This document shows, piece after piece, positions 11,664-22,959 of a stretch of 64,000 nt of DNA. Where the stretch lies: the NCBI GenBank assembly GCA_014529385.2, contig CM043944.1, forward strand, positions 170,271,240 through 170,335,239, written 5' to 3'. Positions within the stretch are counted from its first letter, which is position 1; each line of letters opens with the position of its first letter. Under the pieces are notes generated by a model, which saw nothing but the letters and a program-made list of their open reading frames with translations, was not told where the DNA came from and did not search any database. Both the position numbers and the translations under genes were made by a program. The DNA is from Adiantum capillus-veneris (lineage: Eukaryota > Streptophyta > Polypodiopsida > Polypodiales > Pteridaceae).

Positions 11664-11675
11664 GCTCTGATACCA
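11664..11675 (-). other. Primer binding site of S1 (initiator-Met tRNA)
   Basis: Minus strand reads TGGTATCAGAGC, one base before the LTR start at 11677. Confidence 0.88.
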
Positions 11676-11676
11676 C

Positions 11677-11781
11677 TCTAATAGACTTTGACACCCCAAG
11701 CCAAAGATCAAGACCAACACACAAGCAGAAACTGCAAATAACTGAACTAAACTTGAATAGAGAGAGAAGAAAGAGGAGAGT
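11677..11781 (-). repeat. Inner part of S1 5' LTR
   Basis: Begins TCTAATAGACTT, corresponding to TGTAATAGACTT of the S2 LTR (49481), then CCCCAAGCC. Interrupted at 11781 by the solo LTR. Confidence 0.75.
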
Positions 11782-12975
11782 TGTAAGGTGCAGCGGAAGT
11801 GAATGTTGAACTTCGCTCAAGATGAGTGCTCCGAATTGTGCTCAAGGTTCCTTTTACTTACAGAAGGGAGAGCCTTTCGTTCCTTTAGTGAGAGAGTGCA
11901 ATGGACACAAACAAAGTGAATGGACACTGTGAATGAAGGTGCTGAGACTGACAGATAGAGAGAAGAGAATACGACACCAGAATGTTGTCAAACCTTCCTC
12001 CGAAGGCCCCACTCTCTATGGCGAGAGCGGTCTACTTATGATTGCATAAGTCTCTACAATGCTTGGACTTGCCGACAATGAGGACGACGATGAGACGGGC
12101 TGAAAACTGAAATCGCTAAGGGCTAAAATCTGCAAATCTTTATCTGCTGAATTTTGACTCTGTGTCGGTGATGATGTCGATGGCGACGATATGACGACGA
12201 TGGGCTGAAAACGCAGATGCTGAAATCTGCGTTTTCCGGGCTGAATCTGCAAACCTTGCGGAATTTGACCGTGCAGTGAGGATCTGCTGTGCGGAAAGGT
12301 GAGATCTGCGAGGTTCGGGTCTGCGATGTCTAAGTGCTGAAAACTGAAAACGCTGGTGCTTGTGTTGGTTCCGTCACGGTAGATCTGCAAAACGTTGAAA
12401 TGCCTGGCAGATGCAAAAAACGCTAGGGCTGAAAATGGTCCCGCTGCGGTGAATTGCTAACGCTGGGGCTTCTGCTTCTTGCTATCGCCAGGAATCTGCA
12501 AGATCCAAAAACGCTGGCTAATCTGGTCCAAAACGCTAGGTTTATGTTGTGGAGCAAAAACACTAGGCCTCTTGGGGGTTCTGCTGAGAGTTGCCTGTTG
12601 AGCAAGGTGCTCCTGCTGCCTCTTCTGCCAGAAAGTGGTAGCTCTGGTTTGCTTATATATTATCTTAGCAAAATTGTTGTACCTGGTTTCCAACAAAAGT
12701 CACTTAAAAATAATAAGTGAAAAATGTCAAAAATAGGAAAAATAGGTCTATGCACTGTAAAAATGCTACTGATGGGCTTTGACTAGAATCTGATGATCAT
12801 GCTGTGTGCAACCAGAGGATATGCATTTAATCTGAGTGTCTGGACATGCACGGTCTGTGAACAGACTCACAAAAGTGCCAGATCACTTCCTATTCTATAT
12901 TGACTTGACTGAACTGGACCCTGGTCATGCTGTAGCTTGTCCACGGACACATAAGGTTGGATGTGTCACGTGACA
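11782..12975 (-). mobile_element. Solo LTR of the G2 family with AGAGT duplication
   Basis: Starts TGTAAGGTGCAG and ends CACGTGACA like the G2 LTR, 1194 bp. It is flanked by perfect 5-bp duplications AGAGT at 11777-11781 and 12976-12980. No internal region, primer site or second LTR is present, so it is the product of LTR-LTR recombination. It splits the S1 LTR. Confidence 0.9.
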
Positions 12976-13310
12976 AGAGTCAACACGGAACGACGTATTT
13001 CCATCCCCAAACGCACTGGCCCCAAAGACTGACGCCCCTTCCGGTATTTCTTTATTATTGCTTCGCAAAGGTACGACTCCCCGAGCGTCCGACTCTCTGA
13101 GAGACTGCATCCAGATACTCTCTGAAGAGTGACCCAAGGGCCAAGGGGCTCTTATAAACAATACAAGGATGCCCAAAAGCACTACATCTCATACCTAACG
13201 TTGTTGCCACGTCAGCCCAGCTCCACGTTTTCTGGCCAGCCTGCTACGTCATCATTTTTGTGCAAATTTCATTGAGGGGCTCAGATAATTGTTCCTTTAG
13301 GTAGGAAAAA
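12976..13310 (-). repeat. Outer part of S1 5' LTR
   Basis: Resumes the S1 LTR after the solo LTR: GGCCCCAAAGACTG and GGTATTTCTTTATTATTG match the S2 LTRs near 41095 and 49615, and in reverse complement the N1 LTRs. The right boundary is not clear. 13311-13413 shows nothing recognisable. Confidence 0.65.
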
Positions 13311-13413
13311 TTAACTACCTCATCCAGATCAATGATTGATAGTCCTTGGTGGGAGACTACGGAAGTGCCAATTGGGAACAAACATCAACACAGAGGCTTC
13401 AAGCGTAATTTGC

Positions 13414-13870
13414 TTATGATTGAGACATTGAGGTAGATCCTGAGCTGACAGCATACAGTTGGGAAAAAAGATTATGATTCCCTTTTCTAAGAACAAACTG
13501 CTGGTGTGGACGGAAAATTCTGTCCATCATCCTATTGAACGTAGCAGGAGCATTTGTGAGACCAAAGGGCATCACTAAAAATTCGTAAAGGCCAAACGTC
13601 GTTCTAAAAGCAGTCTTGTGCACATCCTCTGATCTAATGCGGATCTGATGGTACCCACTCTTTAGATCTATCCTGCTAAACATAGGTGCTCCTTCTAATT
13701 TGTCCATAATATCATCAATTCTAGGTATAGGGAACCTATTCTTGATGGTATTCTTGTTCAGTGCACGGTAGTCGATGCACATACGCCATGAGCCATCCTT
13801 TTTCTGCACCAACAACACTGGAGAACAGAATGGAGATGAACTAGGCTGAATCAGCCCCTTTTCTAACAGC
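13414..13870 (-). pseudogene. Ty3 reverse transcriptase fragment joined to LINE-A1
   Basis: Encodes [42 protein letters not shown], and [12 protein letters not shown], the palm and fingers of a Ty3 RT. It stops just before the catalytic YxDD box, where the sequence diverges (after [10 protein letters not shown]). Upstream it is fused in frame with a LINE RT, giving one open frame 13414-15303. The RT core is incomplete, so it cannot be active. Confidence 0.85.
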
Positions 13871-15303
13871 TTCCTGATCAGCCTCCCTACCTGGCTGATA
13901 CAAGAACTCAAGAAGATCCAGCAAGAAGTGATGTACCACATAGTTGCCAACAACACCTGGTTGGCAACTACTACTCTACCAGCCAGCGAAAGTCGTGCTG
14001 AGCTCCAATGTAACAGCTTTCTCCTGATGGACAGGAGAAGCGGAGCAATCTGCTGCTCGGGGGACAAGTCCAGACCAACCTGACAACCCAAGTACCGAAC
14101 TGCAGTCCCTGGAGGAATCCACTTGAAACCCTCTCCTGGCATCCAATCTGGCACAGGAGCACTGCCAACCGAGAAAGCCACTGTCTTTCTCCAGTTGATC
14201 AATGCGCCCGATGCACAGTAGCAGGTCTCCAAAGCCAGCTCACATCTGTGTAGATTGGCCTCCTGGCCCTCTAAGTACAAGGCTGAGTCGTCGGCAAACT
14301 CAGCGTCTAGAAGCTCATCTCCCCGTATAGGGAGTGCTAAGCCTCTCAAACCAACCTGCAGTGACACCAAAAATCTGCTCATCGCCTCCGCATAGAACAG
14401 AAAGAGAAAAGGGGCAAGAGGACAGGCCTGTCTGACCGAACGTGTGAGCATGAAGCGCTCACCTCTACCTCCTGCCAAAAGCACCTGACTGTGAGCCTGT
14501 CTGTACAAAGCTGACACCGCTCTTATCCAAGCATCTGAGAAGCCCATCCTGCGTAGCGTGCCCTCTAGAAAGTCCCAGTCAACTCTGTCGTATGCCTTCT
14601 CAAAATCGAGAAGAAGAATCACAAGGTCCTCCCCACAGAGCCGTGCAAGGGCAGAAGCCTCCCAAAAAGTGAAGATGTTGTCAAGGATACTGCGTTCCTT
14701 GACAAAACCAATTTGAGTCCCATGTATAAGGCTCTCCAAAAGTGGTTGAATCCTCAAACTCAGAGCCTTGGCAAGAATTTTGTCGGCTGAGTTGAGAATG
14801 GTGATGGGGCGCCACTGTCGAATCTCATCCAAGGAGCCACCCTCCTTTGGAATGAGGTAAATCAGGCCCTCACTCATGCTATCCGGCATCACTCCTATGT
14901 GCAGAATGTACTGAAAGGCACTACAAAGATCTGGGCCAAGCAGGTCCCAGTACTCCAAGAAGAAGTTGGGAGTCAGCCCATCCTCACCTGGACAGCTACC
15001 ACGAGGGAGGGCCCTAAGAGCCGTGTGCAGCTCCTCAAGCTGAAGAGGTATCTCCAGCCTCTGGCGCATCTCCTCAGTCACAAGACAAGGCATCTGTGCC
15101 CAAACCTGCTCCCTGCATGCATCCTGTCTCTTTGACTCGGGCTCAGCCGATAGTAGCTCACTGTAAAAGTCAGTAGCAACTGCACTCATATCCTCTGGCT
15201 CACAAACAACTGACCCATCGAGTCTCCTCAACTGATTGACCTTGGCATGCGAGTGCCGAGTTCCCACTGTCTCAAAAAAAGCACCTGTCACTCTGTCACC
15301 CAC
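13870..15303 (-). pseudogene. LINE-A1 ORF2 reverse transcriptase part
   Basis: Contains non-LTR RT motifs: [34 protein letters not shown] (motif A), [10 protein letters not shown] (motif B), [11 protein letters not shown] (motif C with ADD), and [15 protein letters not shown] after the thumb. A TAG near 15314 replaces a Gln codon of LINE-A2 and separates it from the endonuclease. The open frame runs on into the Ty3 RT. Role: target-primed reverse transcription. Confidence 0.88.
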
Positions 15304-15312
15304 CTGAGTCCA

Positions 15313-16437
15313 CTAAGATGCGTGTCGGTGAAAGGCAAACTCATGGCGCCTTTGCTCTGTGAAAGCAAGCTCCTGTCGAGCTTGCCGTAACTGCTCCTCC
15401 AACCATGGACTGTCTGGATGCTGCTCCTGCATCCTCTGTAGTGAAGCAATGCCTCGTCTGAGACGCTGCTTCTCCTCTCTCGCTGCAGCCCGTAGAGCCA
15501 GAGACTCCTGGAGAAAGAAGTGGCTAAGCTGAGCTAGGCCTGAGGCCACTTTGTCTGCAGGTGGAGCCTGGCTGTCCATGCCCTCTGTCCATAGAGCCTC
15601 GACCCTCTCTCTGAGTGCTGAGTCCAACAAGACCCGCTCTGGGATGCGAAGCATCGTGCTCCCACTCCTCTGCCTGTCTGCCACTGTGAGGATCACTGGT
15701 GCATGGTCCGAGAGGGATGTCCCTGCCAGGATGCCCACTGATCCCCCCAAGTCACTGAAGTGGTCACTAGTGTAGAAGCGATCTATGCGCGATAGATTCA
15801 CTCCTCCCACTTTGCGGTCTGATCTAGAGAAGGCAAGACTCTCTGGAGGCCTCACAAAGCCAGAATGCTGCCATGTATCCGAGACCCTCAAAGTCATACA
15901 CAACCTCTCCCAAGCTGCTAACTCGACTCCATGCACAGTAGCATGGCTGCCTCCGATCCTGTCAGAAGGGTCCTCCAACATGTTGAAGTCCCCTCCTACA
16001 CACCACTGGTCAACCTGTGGCAAAGACTCAACAATCTGTGACCAAAACTCTGCACGAGCACTCGCCACATTGGGCGCATAGATGTTCAGGAAACCCACAA
16101 GGCCACCCTGAACCTGCATAGTAATCCTCTGAGCCCTGCCTGGCACAATAATCCCACTGCCCACAATGGCCTGCAGCAATGAGTCCGCAATAGTCATACA
16201 TACCCCTCCCTGAATGCCTCTAGGTCCAAAAGCAGCTGACCAAAAGGTATCATAGCGTCTATGCAAAATCTGACCACATCGCCGAATGCGGCTCTCAGAC
16301 AAATGGTGCTCCTGAAGCATAAGGAGATCAATCTCTCCTCCCACAAGGCAACGCTGAAGCTCCTGACGCAATCGGCCCCGCTGTCGCTGAAACTAGGGCC
16401 CACCTAGTCCCTGCACGTTCCACGAGACGATCCTCAT
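15313..16437 (-). pseudogene. LINE-A1 ORF2 endonuclease part
   Basis: APE-type endonuclease that nicks the target. SWNVQGLG lies at the start (16437), then LQEHHLSE with the catalytic Glu, [26 protein letters not shown], and SDHAPVILTV with the terminal His. One in-frame TAG lies about 45 bases after the ATG. Start choice: the ATG at 16437-16435 overlaps the ORF1 stop as ATGA, exactly as in LINE-A2. Confidence 0.88.
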
Positions 16438-18340
16438 GGGGAGAGAGAGAGAACAGATGCTGCCGCAGCAGCAAGACGAGCTATCTTCGAGGCTGGCTTG
16501 GATGGGGAGTAATCCGCATCCGAGCGTCCTCTAGATAGGCGAGACTGCAGTGAGTGCGTGGTCCAAGCCCAAGCAGAGCGAGCCGTGCGTAAAGCAACCT
16601 CCTCTGTCCAGGAGTCCTCATGAATGTATACATAGCAAGACAAACACTGCGTATCAGCAAAAAAAGTACACCACAATGTGTCTACATCCTACTGAGTCTG
16701 GGGGTGTCACCGCAAACTTGGCCAGTGGCCACAAGGTCTGAAGCAAATCTGTAACGCCAAGTTCTCCCATGTGGTGAGAGAACTTGAGAACCTGTGTATG
16801 CAACCATCCCACCACTGAGTCGAGGGACCACTCTTTCTCAGTCCTACCACAGAGGGGGAAGGAGAAACCAACTGCTGAGTCCAAGGCCTCTGTCCCCCTA
16901 GTGGCGAGGAACAAAGCGTGGACTCTGAAGCAGGCTGCCTCGTGGTCTGCTGCGGAATCGCCGAGAAAGCGAGTGAACCCGTAATCGAAGAAATCCTACC
17001 GGCGTCGGAGGTCAATGCTCATCAGACCACGAGGGATAGCTGCAAGAGAAGATGTCTGAATCTGCATAGGGGGTTGCATGAAGGGCTGACCCTCTCTCGC
17101 TAGGCGACTCGTGGCAAAGGCGCTGCCAAGAGATCTCCTAGCCGACGGCGAGGGACCAGTCTCCTGAGCCGACTGTGGTACTGAAGCAGGAGGAGGGGGA
17201 GAAGGGGCTGGGGGGGGGCGTGGGAGAAGAGAAGCGGGGTGGGGCGACAGAGACATGGGGGGGGGCGAGGTGGGGAGTGGGCTGGAGCAGAGAGGGGGGG
17301 GGGGATGAGGAGGAGGAGGGGAGATTGGAAGGCGGAGCGGCTGGCGAGGGTGAAGCGGAGGTGGAGGCTGGCGTAGGGGGCTCCTCCTGCTCAAGAGGAC
17401 CAAAGCGGTTCCCCGTGGGAACCCACTGCTGCTGAGTAGGCACCTGAGGGCCACTCTGAGTGCCAGGCTGTCGCTGTGGCCCTTGGCATCGACCGCCACG
17501 GGCGTGCTGCCACCCCTTCTCCGTTGGAGCCCAGGCTCGGGGGGTGGCGCTGAATCCGTGCGCTGTCGTTGGGTGTGGCCGCGGCCCAGCCTTGGCAGGC
17601 TGGGGCTGAGGCTGAGGTGCGGGTCGTGGGCTCCTCTGTGGACAGGCCTTCGCTAGGTGGCCCATCTGTCTGCAAATGAAGCACTGGTTCGGGAGACCCG
17701 AGTACTCCACACTGTGTCTAAACCAACCCCCACTCACCCGAGGCAGAAGGATGACCTTCGGGAGCGTGTGGGTATGTCTGACGAAAACTCGAACTGAAGG
17801 GATGCCAGCCGCCTTGGCAGCTACTGATGCTGCCGTACGAGGTGTCTCCAGGACAGTCCCGATGGCGGAGCCAATCCTGGAGAGAAGTGGAAGGTACTCC
17901 CTTCGTAAACCCGGAAAGCAGACTGAGATTGGGATGTCTGCCTCCTCTACGAGCACATCGGAAGTCGGGTCAAAACCGTGTCGCCACTGTCGAAAGTGGG
18001 CGCGTGATGCTCGGATTGGCAGTGGACTCATAGCTATGACCTTGGAGGCCATCTCGGAAGTCTCGAACTCAATCTGGTAGTACCCCCGTCCGAGAATCAG
18101 GACGTCCAAGATCTTGCCCACCTCTGCGAGGAGGCGGGCTTGGAGCAGGTCTCGCAGCTCTCCTCTGCTAGGACGAGTGCCGAGAACCTTGCAGATGACA
18201 GAAGTCGCATGCAAGCGTTCTACCTCTGCGGCAAGGCTCGCTTGCTCTGTCGGCGAGAGAGCAAGTCGAATGGTGGGCTCAGCGGGGTCGGGCGAGGGGG
18301 CTTCACGCGAGTCCCTCTCTGGTGAAGTTGGAGCCTCCAT
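16434..18340 (-). pseudogene. LINE-A1 ORF1, RNA-binding protein with CCHC knuckle
   Basis: The first 400 residues are open (17138-18340). They hold an N-terminal DUF4283-like domain ([19 protein letters not shown], then [16 protein letters not shown]) and a CCHC knuckle [15 protein letters not shown] near residue 220, followed by a Pro/Ser-rich tract. The C-terminal part (16434-16914; [16 protein letters not shown], then [14 protein letters not shown]) lies in other frames, so indels broke the middle. ORF1 would coat element RNA. It ends at TGA overlapping the ORF2 ATG. Confidence 0.82.
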
Positions 18341-18704
18341 CTGTGTCTACTGCTGAGTCGAAGAAGCGGGCGGTGAAGAAAAAACCTGCAAACAAGTCAG
18401 CCAGGCACTTTTCCGAAGAGAAAGTGCTGTCGAGCCAGGTGCAGAGGGCCTTCGGGAGCGAAGAGGATAGGGGGGGGGGGGGGGGATGGGGGGACGGCGA
18501 GGGCGAAGAGGGCAGCCGTGTAAAGTGCGGGTGCACAGGCAGCAGCGAGCGGGGGGATGGAGTGGGGAAGGCAAAGCGAGAGGAGGGCAGCGGGCTGCGG
18601 GCAGCCTTTGGGGCAGCTCGCAGACAGGGGGGGGCAGCGGGTGGACTGAGGGGCAACGCGCAGGGGCTGAAGGGGGTGGGGGGACAGTGTAGGGGCAGCG
18701 GGTG

Positions 18705-18738
<34 letters not shown>

Positions 18739-18800
18739 GGGTAGCGATGGCGCAGCAAGGGGGGGGCGAGCAGCAGTAGCGAGCGACCTCGTTTATGTGT
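18341..18800 (-). other. LINE-A1 5' UTR with long G/C homopolymers
   Basis: G-rich on the plus strand, with uninterrupted G runs at 18470-18485 (16) and 18706-18737 (32). LINE-A2 has a 19-C run at 33666-33684 in the corresponding leader. Pro- or Gly-rich frames here are homopolymer artefacts. The exact 5' end, near 18800, is not fixed. Confidence 0.7.
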
Positions 18801-18814
18801 TCGCGGCAAAGAAC

Positions 18815-19165
18815 CGGCATAAGAGTTATCGGCCCCCAATGCGAGAACTGCTCACAAAGCGCTTGTTTCGGCAATAACTTCAGCAAACCCTCTTTCCAAG
18901 ACATCGGCAAACACTGCTTTGCCCATGCAATGTTCATCATGTAAAGCAAAGGTTCTTTCAGAGGCTCCCAAAAGGCGATTAAAAATTCCACAATGAGCCT
19001 GTCCCAACTAGGTGAACGCCATCTATCAAGAGTGAGCAATGCCGAGTGCAATTCAGTTTCAGTAAAATCTGCGTGCATGGCCAAAGCATCATGAGGCAGG
19101 ACAATTGAATGCACTGTGGATAACAAAATTTGGCGTGCATTAAGAACTTCAGCAGAAGCCGCGGG
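18815..19165 (-). pseudogene. LINE-B1 RT N-terminus
   Basis: Reads FTETELHSALLTLDRWRSPSWDRL, collinear with FSDEELYHALKALGKGKAPRWDGL of LINE-B3, then LPMSWKEGLLKLLPK and GPITLMPVL (the W/GPITL motif). It ends where LINE-A1 starts. Stops and a poly-Pro artefact from the 27-G run precede it. Confidence 0.75.
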
Positions 19166-19485
19166 AGGGAGGGAGGGGGGGGGGGGGGGGGGGGGGGGGG
19201 GCGGCGAAAACATTCCTAAAATGTGACACCATGGCATCCGCAAGCTCACGCTTCGAGGTTGTCCAGGCTCCAGGTCACAACATAACTGGCTTAGTAGTTT
19301 GAGAAGCCCTTGAATGATGCAAGTGCTTAAAAAACTGTTTCGAGGCACATCCCTTGTCCACAAAAGCTCGATGGCGAGCACGAGTCTGCCATTTATTTTC
19401 GTTTATCATTATGCTGCAAACTCACCCGGGCCTGACAAAGGGCTGTCAATTTTTGACAATGATGTGTGTCAGCTAAGAGTTGGAG

Positions 19486-20341
19486 CTATTTATACAGATG
19501 TTTGGAGTCGCCAACATCGCCACGTAATTGAAACATGTACTGCTTACCATAGTCCTGAATTACACTTTGTACTCGTACAACAAAGCGAACCCAAGCAACA
19601 TCAGGATCAAGATACATTTGAGCAACTAAAGGGGGAATAACATCATAAATCATCTTGCGGAATGCTTCCTGTGAAAGATAAGCATTGTTGATGTGCAGCA
19701 GGCGTTTCTTAGAAAGCGGTTGATCAGAGCGTTGTTGCCCATAGCGCAACAACATCACAACAGGATAAAAGCAAAGAATGGTCTATGCCCATTTCGCATA
19801 CAAACTTTTCAAATTCTTCCATGTCGGGGACATACCACCGATCTAATCTGGCACGATATGTAGAAAAGGCATTATGTTGAAAAGTGTAGCCCGGAACATT
19901 AGGAGGCAAGAGGGTCCACAAGTCCAACATCTGTGTGCATGCAACAAGATCTGTCCAGGCCTGCAATTCTATGCTAAGCATGTGGGAATGTCCTGTGGTG
20001 TTATCCGATAAAGCGGGTGCATTGTTAAATCACCACAAAGCAGGGCATTGGAAAGCCATGGATAAGAAGATATCTCACGCCACAACATAGCTCGTTGCCC
20101 CGAGGCCGTGTACGCAGACACCACCAAATTCATAAATTTGGCCATTGATCATGCATTGGACCACCATCCAACGACCCTCTGGATCATTACATGCCAGAAC
20201 AGGCTGCAACTCATGCCTAACCGTAATCAAAACACATGAAAAACCCGACAAACCAGCATATGCTATCCAGTACCCTGCAAACTTCAAAATACCAGCATTG
20301 CCCATCATATTCATGCTGATTATGCTCTTGCAAAACCACAA
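19486..20341 (-). pseudogene. LINE-B1 endonuclease fragments
   Basis: Three overlapping frames: LSGFSCVLITVRHELQPVL with GRWMVVQCMINGQIYEF (20075-20341), LDLWTLLPPNVPGYTFQH with ARLDRWYVPD (19724-19981), and a following helix region (19486-19758). The order and the RLDRWYV element fit an APE-type LINE endonuclease. Decayed by frameshifts. Confidence 0.65.
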
Positions 20342-20474
20342 TGTCTGCCATACATGTTAATCTGAATATTCTTGACATACACTTTCATGCATTGGCATGA
20401 AAGACCTCTTTGTCGTTTGAGTTGTATCGCAAAGACAGCCTTGGGCTATTATGTTGGCAGATGTGTGTGTTGAG

Positions 20475-20860
20475 ATGTCTGCTATATATTTTGGCAATTG
20501 GATGATCATGCATTGGGATGCGGTTAATAGTCATTTTGATGGCAAGATTACTGGTGTTCCACTCTCTACAAAGCTGATTTTAGCTTGGAAAAAGCTAGTA
20601 AAGACTTTCTTCACTGGACTCCTCAATTGAATAATGGTTCTAATGTTTCTTTTGGAAAGTATTTATTGGAGTAGAGTTTTTCATGAACCATTGGCTGTCT
20701 AGGAGCCTATGAAGGCTTATTTTCTCGCAAAGAAGGGTGTCTAATGCATTAAAAATGTACCGGATGATAGAGGTCAAGTGCTATCTCTTATGCTAAATTT
20801 GGCCTAGGCTATCATTATTGTCCTTTAAGGCAAAAGATTCAAAATTTTTTCGGCACTTGT
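20475..20860 (+). pseudogene. LINE-B2 ORF2 part 1
   Basis: Frames read HFDGKITGVPLSTKLILAWKK, alignable with the LINE-B3 stretch RFEGTIPGFPHSTRLILDWKH (54660-54720). Several stops. Confidence 0.7.
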
Positions 20861-21030
20861 TGTCACAAATTGCTGACGTGTCAAAGCCCTGTAGAATGGA
20901 GCCAACTTGCAGATCCCGGCCGAGGGGACTAAACCCTAAGAAGAACAAGTAACAGAAGAAGAAGTCCTACCAACTTATGGGGACCCCGTCCGATGGGGCC
21001 CCAGTGACATAAAGGAATTAAAATAAAGTA

Positions 21031-21077
<47 letters not shown>

Positions 21078-21565
21078 AAGACTTGCGCAAAAACTAATGA
21101 CATGGCAGTTGTACGGATGCTCCGGTTTTTCCGTTGGCTGATGACGTGGTAGGCTGTACGAATTTCCGCGTTTTGCGTTGACAGTGCTGACGTGGCAGTT
21201 GTACGGATTCTTGTGATTTACGTTGGCAACTTTTGGACCAGATGCTTTTGAGTTTGAAGGCTTTTCATATAAAATGCTTTTGGGGCCTAGGGCCTTTAAA
21301 TATGAGGCTATGGGCTCATTCTCTGGGATGCTTCTTAGAGAAGGTGCAGAGTCTGGAGTATTGGCTTGTACTGTGTTGATGCAATATAAAGAAATACCAA
21401 AAGGGGCACCAAGGTTTGGGGCCAATACTCTCTCGGGTGGAATTCTACCACTCCGTGTCACGTGTGCTCTCTCTCTCTCTCTCTTTCAGTTTAGTTGTTA
21501 TTGAAGTGCTAAAAGTTTGTTCAGTCTGTTCTTTTCTATTGGCACGTGGTGCCCGTCTTGTGACA
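20861..21565 (+). repeat. 5' LTR of N1
   Basis: Ends TGTCAC and GTGACA. Contains a (CA)n run at 21032-21076, four GACGTGGCAG-like motifs (about 21100-21210), a CT-rich tract at 21470-21486, and GGTTTGGGGCC shared with the S-family LTRs. Confidence 0.9.
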
Positions 21566-21566
21566 G

Positions 21567-21578
21567 TGGTATAAGAGC
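21567..21578 (+). other. Primer binding site of N1 (decayed initiator-Met)
   Basis: TGGTATAAGAGC, one change from TGGTATCAGAGC, one base after the LTR. Confidence 0.85.
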
Positions 21579-21937
21579 ATCATGCGTGTGCTTTTCTGAA
21601 AGCATACTAGTCTTACAAAAGAGCAGACAAAGCAAATTAGAGACTATTAGTAAATTGATATTGAAGAAGCTTCGTGCTCCGACCTCAGACTTATTAGCCT
21701 CTCCCACCCTTACTTCATCGCGCATTGGGCGCGTTCCCGTCTTCACCGCTCATGTCTTACAGGGCATAAGCCATAAAGAACCCAAGACATGCATTCATGG
21801 ATTCAAGTGAATATTTGCAGTTTCTTATCAAGGAGCTTCACAACATTCTTTCGCGGCATTCTTAGCAGAATCCAATGCTGCAAATTTGTAGTTTTCAACA
21901 ATTTTCGAATTACATGTTACCCCCTCTGATGCCTTAG
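21579..21937 (+). other. N1 leader
   Basis: Between primer site and gag. No coding features recognised. Confidence 0.5.
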
Positions 21938-22876
21938 GTGGTATCTCCTCCTCCGGCACCAGAAAGAGAGCTTCCAACCGGCAACCTTCCTAGCCATCTG
22001 TTCCGATCGAGGGAGTCTTCAAGAATATGGTGCAACCATCTGACCCTGATCCAGTGCAACCGCCATTTCCCCTCACCTCCACCACCACGGCCACCAGGCT
22101 ACAATGGTTGGAGCCCATATGGATACCCTTATTATCCATACCTGGGATATGCGCCTAACCAACCCAAAGATTTCAAGGATGGCTGCACGATAGTCAAATT
22201 TTTCACTTTTTTCGGGGTGAAAGATCAGAAGAAAGCATTGCAGTTCCTACAACAATTCGACAACATCTATGCTTTGGGGAACTATATAGAAGAATCCAAG
22301 ATTTCTCGAGTAGCAGGATTTCTTATAGATAATGCTATGCAATGGTGGAGTTCAATCGCGACACAACCGCATGCTCCAAGGACTTGGTAAGATTTCAAGA
22401 CAGTTTTTGCACGCAGTTACATGACTTCTATGTTTGAAGTCCGGATTTTGGCAGAGTGGGGCAACTTGAAAATGCTTGCCACCGAAACTATGGACGACTA
22501 TAACCGAAGGTTTCTCGACGTGTACCTTCTGGTGTCCTTCTTTAAGTTCATATCCTTGGAGGACCAGTGCGAGTGCTACACCATTGGACTACCATCACCA
22601 TTGCAGGAATATTGTCTTTCCAAGCAAGTCTCTACCGTGCAAGAGCTTATGGACCATGCCACGGTCGGCTACAAACTGATGAAGGGTAAGCTAGAGTTTA
22701 CCACAGAAGAACCTCGCGCCACTAACCACAACTATCGCCAACAAAGAACAAATTCTCGAGAGTCTAGTGAAAGCCAACCACAACGGCCTCGTTTGACACC
22801 TCAAGGATGAGATACCTTACTACAAGAAGGCCGATGTTTTGGATGCTTTCAAACAGGACATAACTATTTTGGTTGT
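21938..22876 (+). pseudogene. Gag of N1
   Basis: A tyrosine/proline-rich start (PYGYPYYPYLGYAP) precedes the Gag core, with ISRVAGFLIDNAMQWW, then SMFEVRILAEWGNLKM and YNRRFLDVYLL. A TAA near 22390 and a TGA near 22810 interrupt it. A complete CCHC knuckle CFGCFQTGHNYFGC follows at 22835-22876. Confidence 0.82.
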
Positions 22877-22959
22877 CCCCAACGCAGTGACAGACCAGTG
22901 GAGCCGACGCCCGCCCTGACGGTCGACAAAAACCCAGGGCCATCTGCAGCCAAACAAGC

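Larger units (their letters stand above)
10273..13310 (-). mobile_element. LTR retroelement S1 (gag and 5' LTR only)
   Basis: Minus-strand remnant of the same family as S2 (40959-49928): gag 10298-11663, primer site 11664-11675, 5' LTR from 11677 interrupted by a solo LTR and resuming at 12976. The left part is cut at 10273 by the G2 LTR, which suggests G2 inserted into S1 gag. The right end near 13310 is approximate. Confidence 0.7.
13870..18800 (-). mobile_element. LINE-A1, 3'-truncated non-LTR retrotransposon
   Basis: Minus-strand L1-like element: C-rich 5' UTR (18341 to about 18800), ORF1 (16434-18340), endonuclease (15313-16437) and RT (13870-15303). The zf-RVT C-terminus and 3' tail present in LINE-A2 are missing; the copy ends inside ORF2 at a Ty3 RT. 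LINEs usually lose their 5' ends, so the 3' loss points to deletion or recombination after insertion. The 5' end abuts LINE-B1. Confidence 0.88.
18810..20460 (-). mobile_element. LINE-B1, minus-strand copy cut by LINE-A1
   Basis: A second, unrelated LINE family. Endonuclease (19486-20341) is followed by a linker with a 27-G run (19175-19201) and the start of RT (about 18815-19165), where LINE-A1 begins. It lies head to head with LINE-B2. The 5' limit near 20460 abuts a GTGTGTGTTGAG stretch. Confidence 0.72.

Noticed and set aside
16550-18356. Plus-strand open frames opposite LINE-A1 ORF1
   Set aside because: They mirror the GC-rich coding strand; the minus strand carries the knuckle and domain motifs.
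18303-18839. Proline- and glycine-rich open frames around 18300-19400
   Set aside because: They arise from G homopolymers and the GC-rich LINE-A leader and span two different LINEs.
21032-21076. (CA)n in the N1 LTR as another LINE-B target site
   Set aside because: It is inside the LTR, present in shorter form in the other LTR, and no LINE-B end adjoins it.
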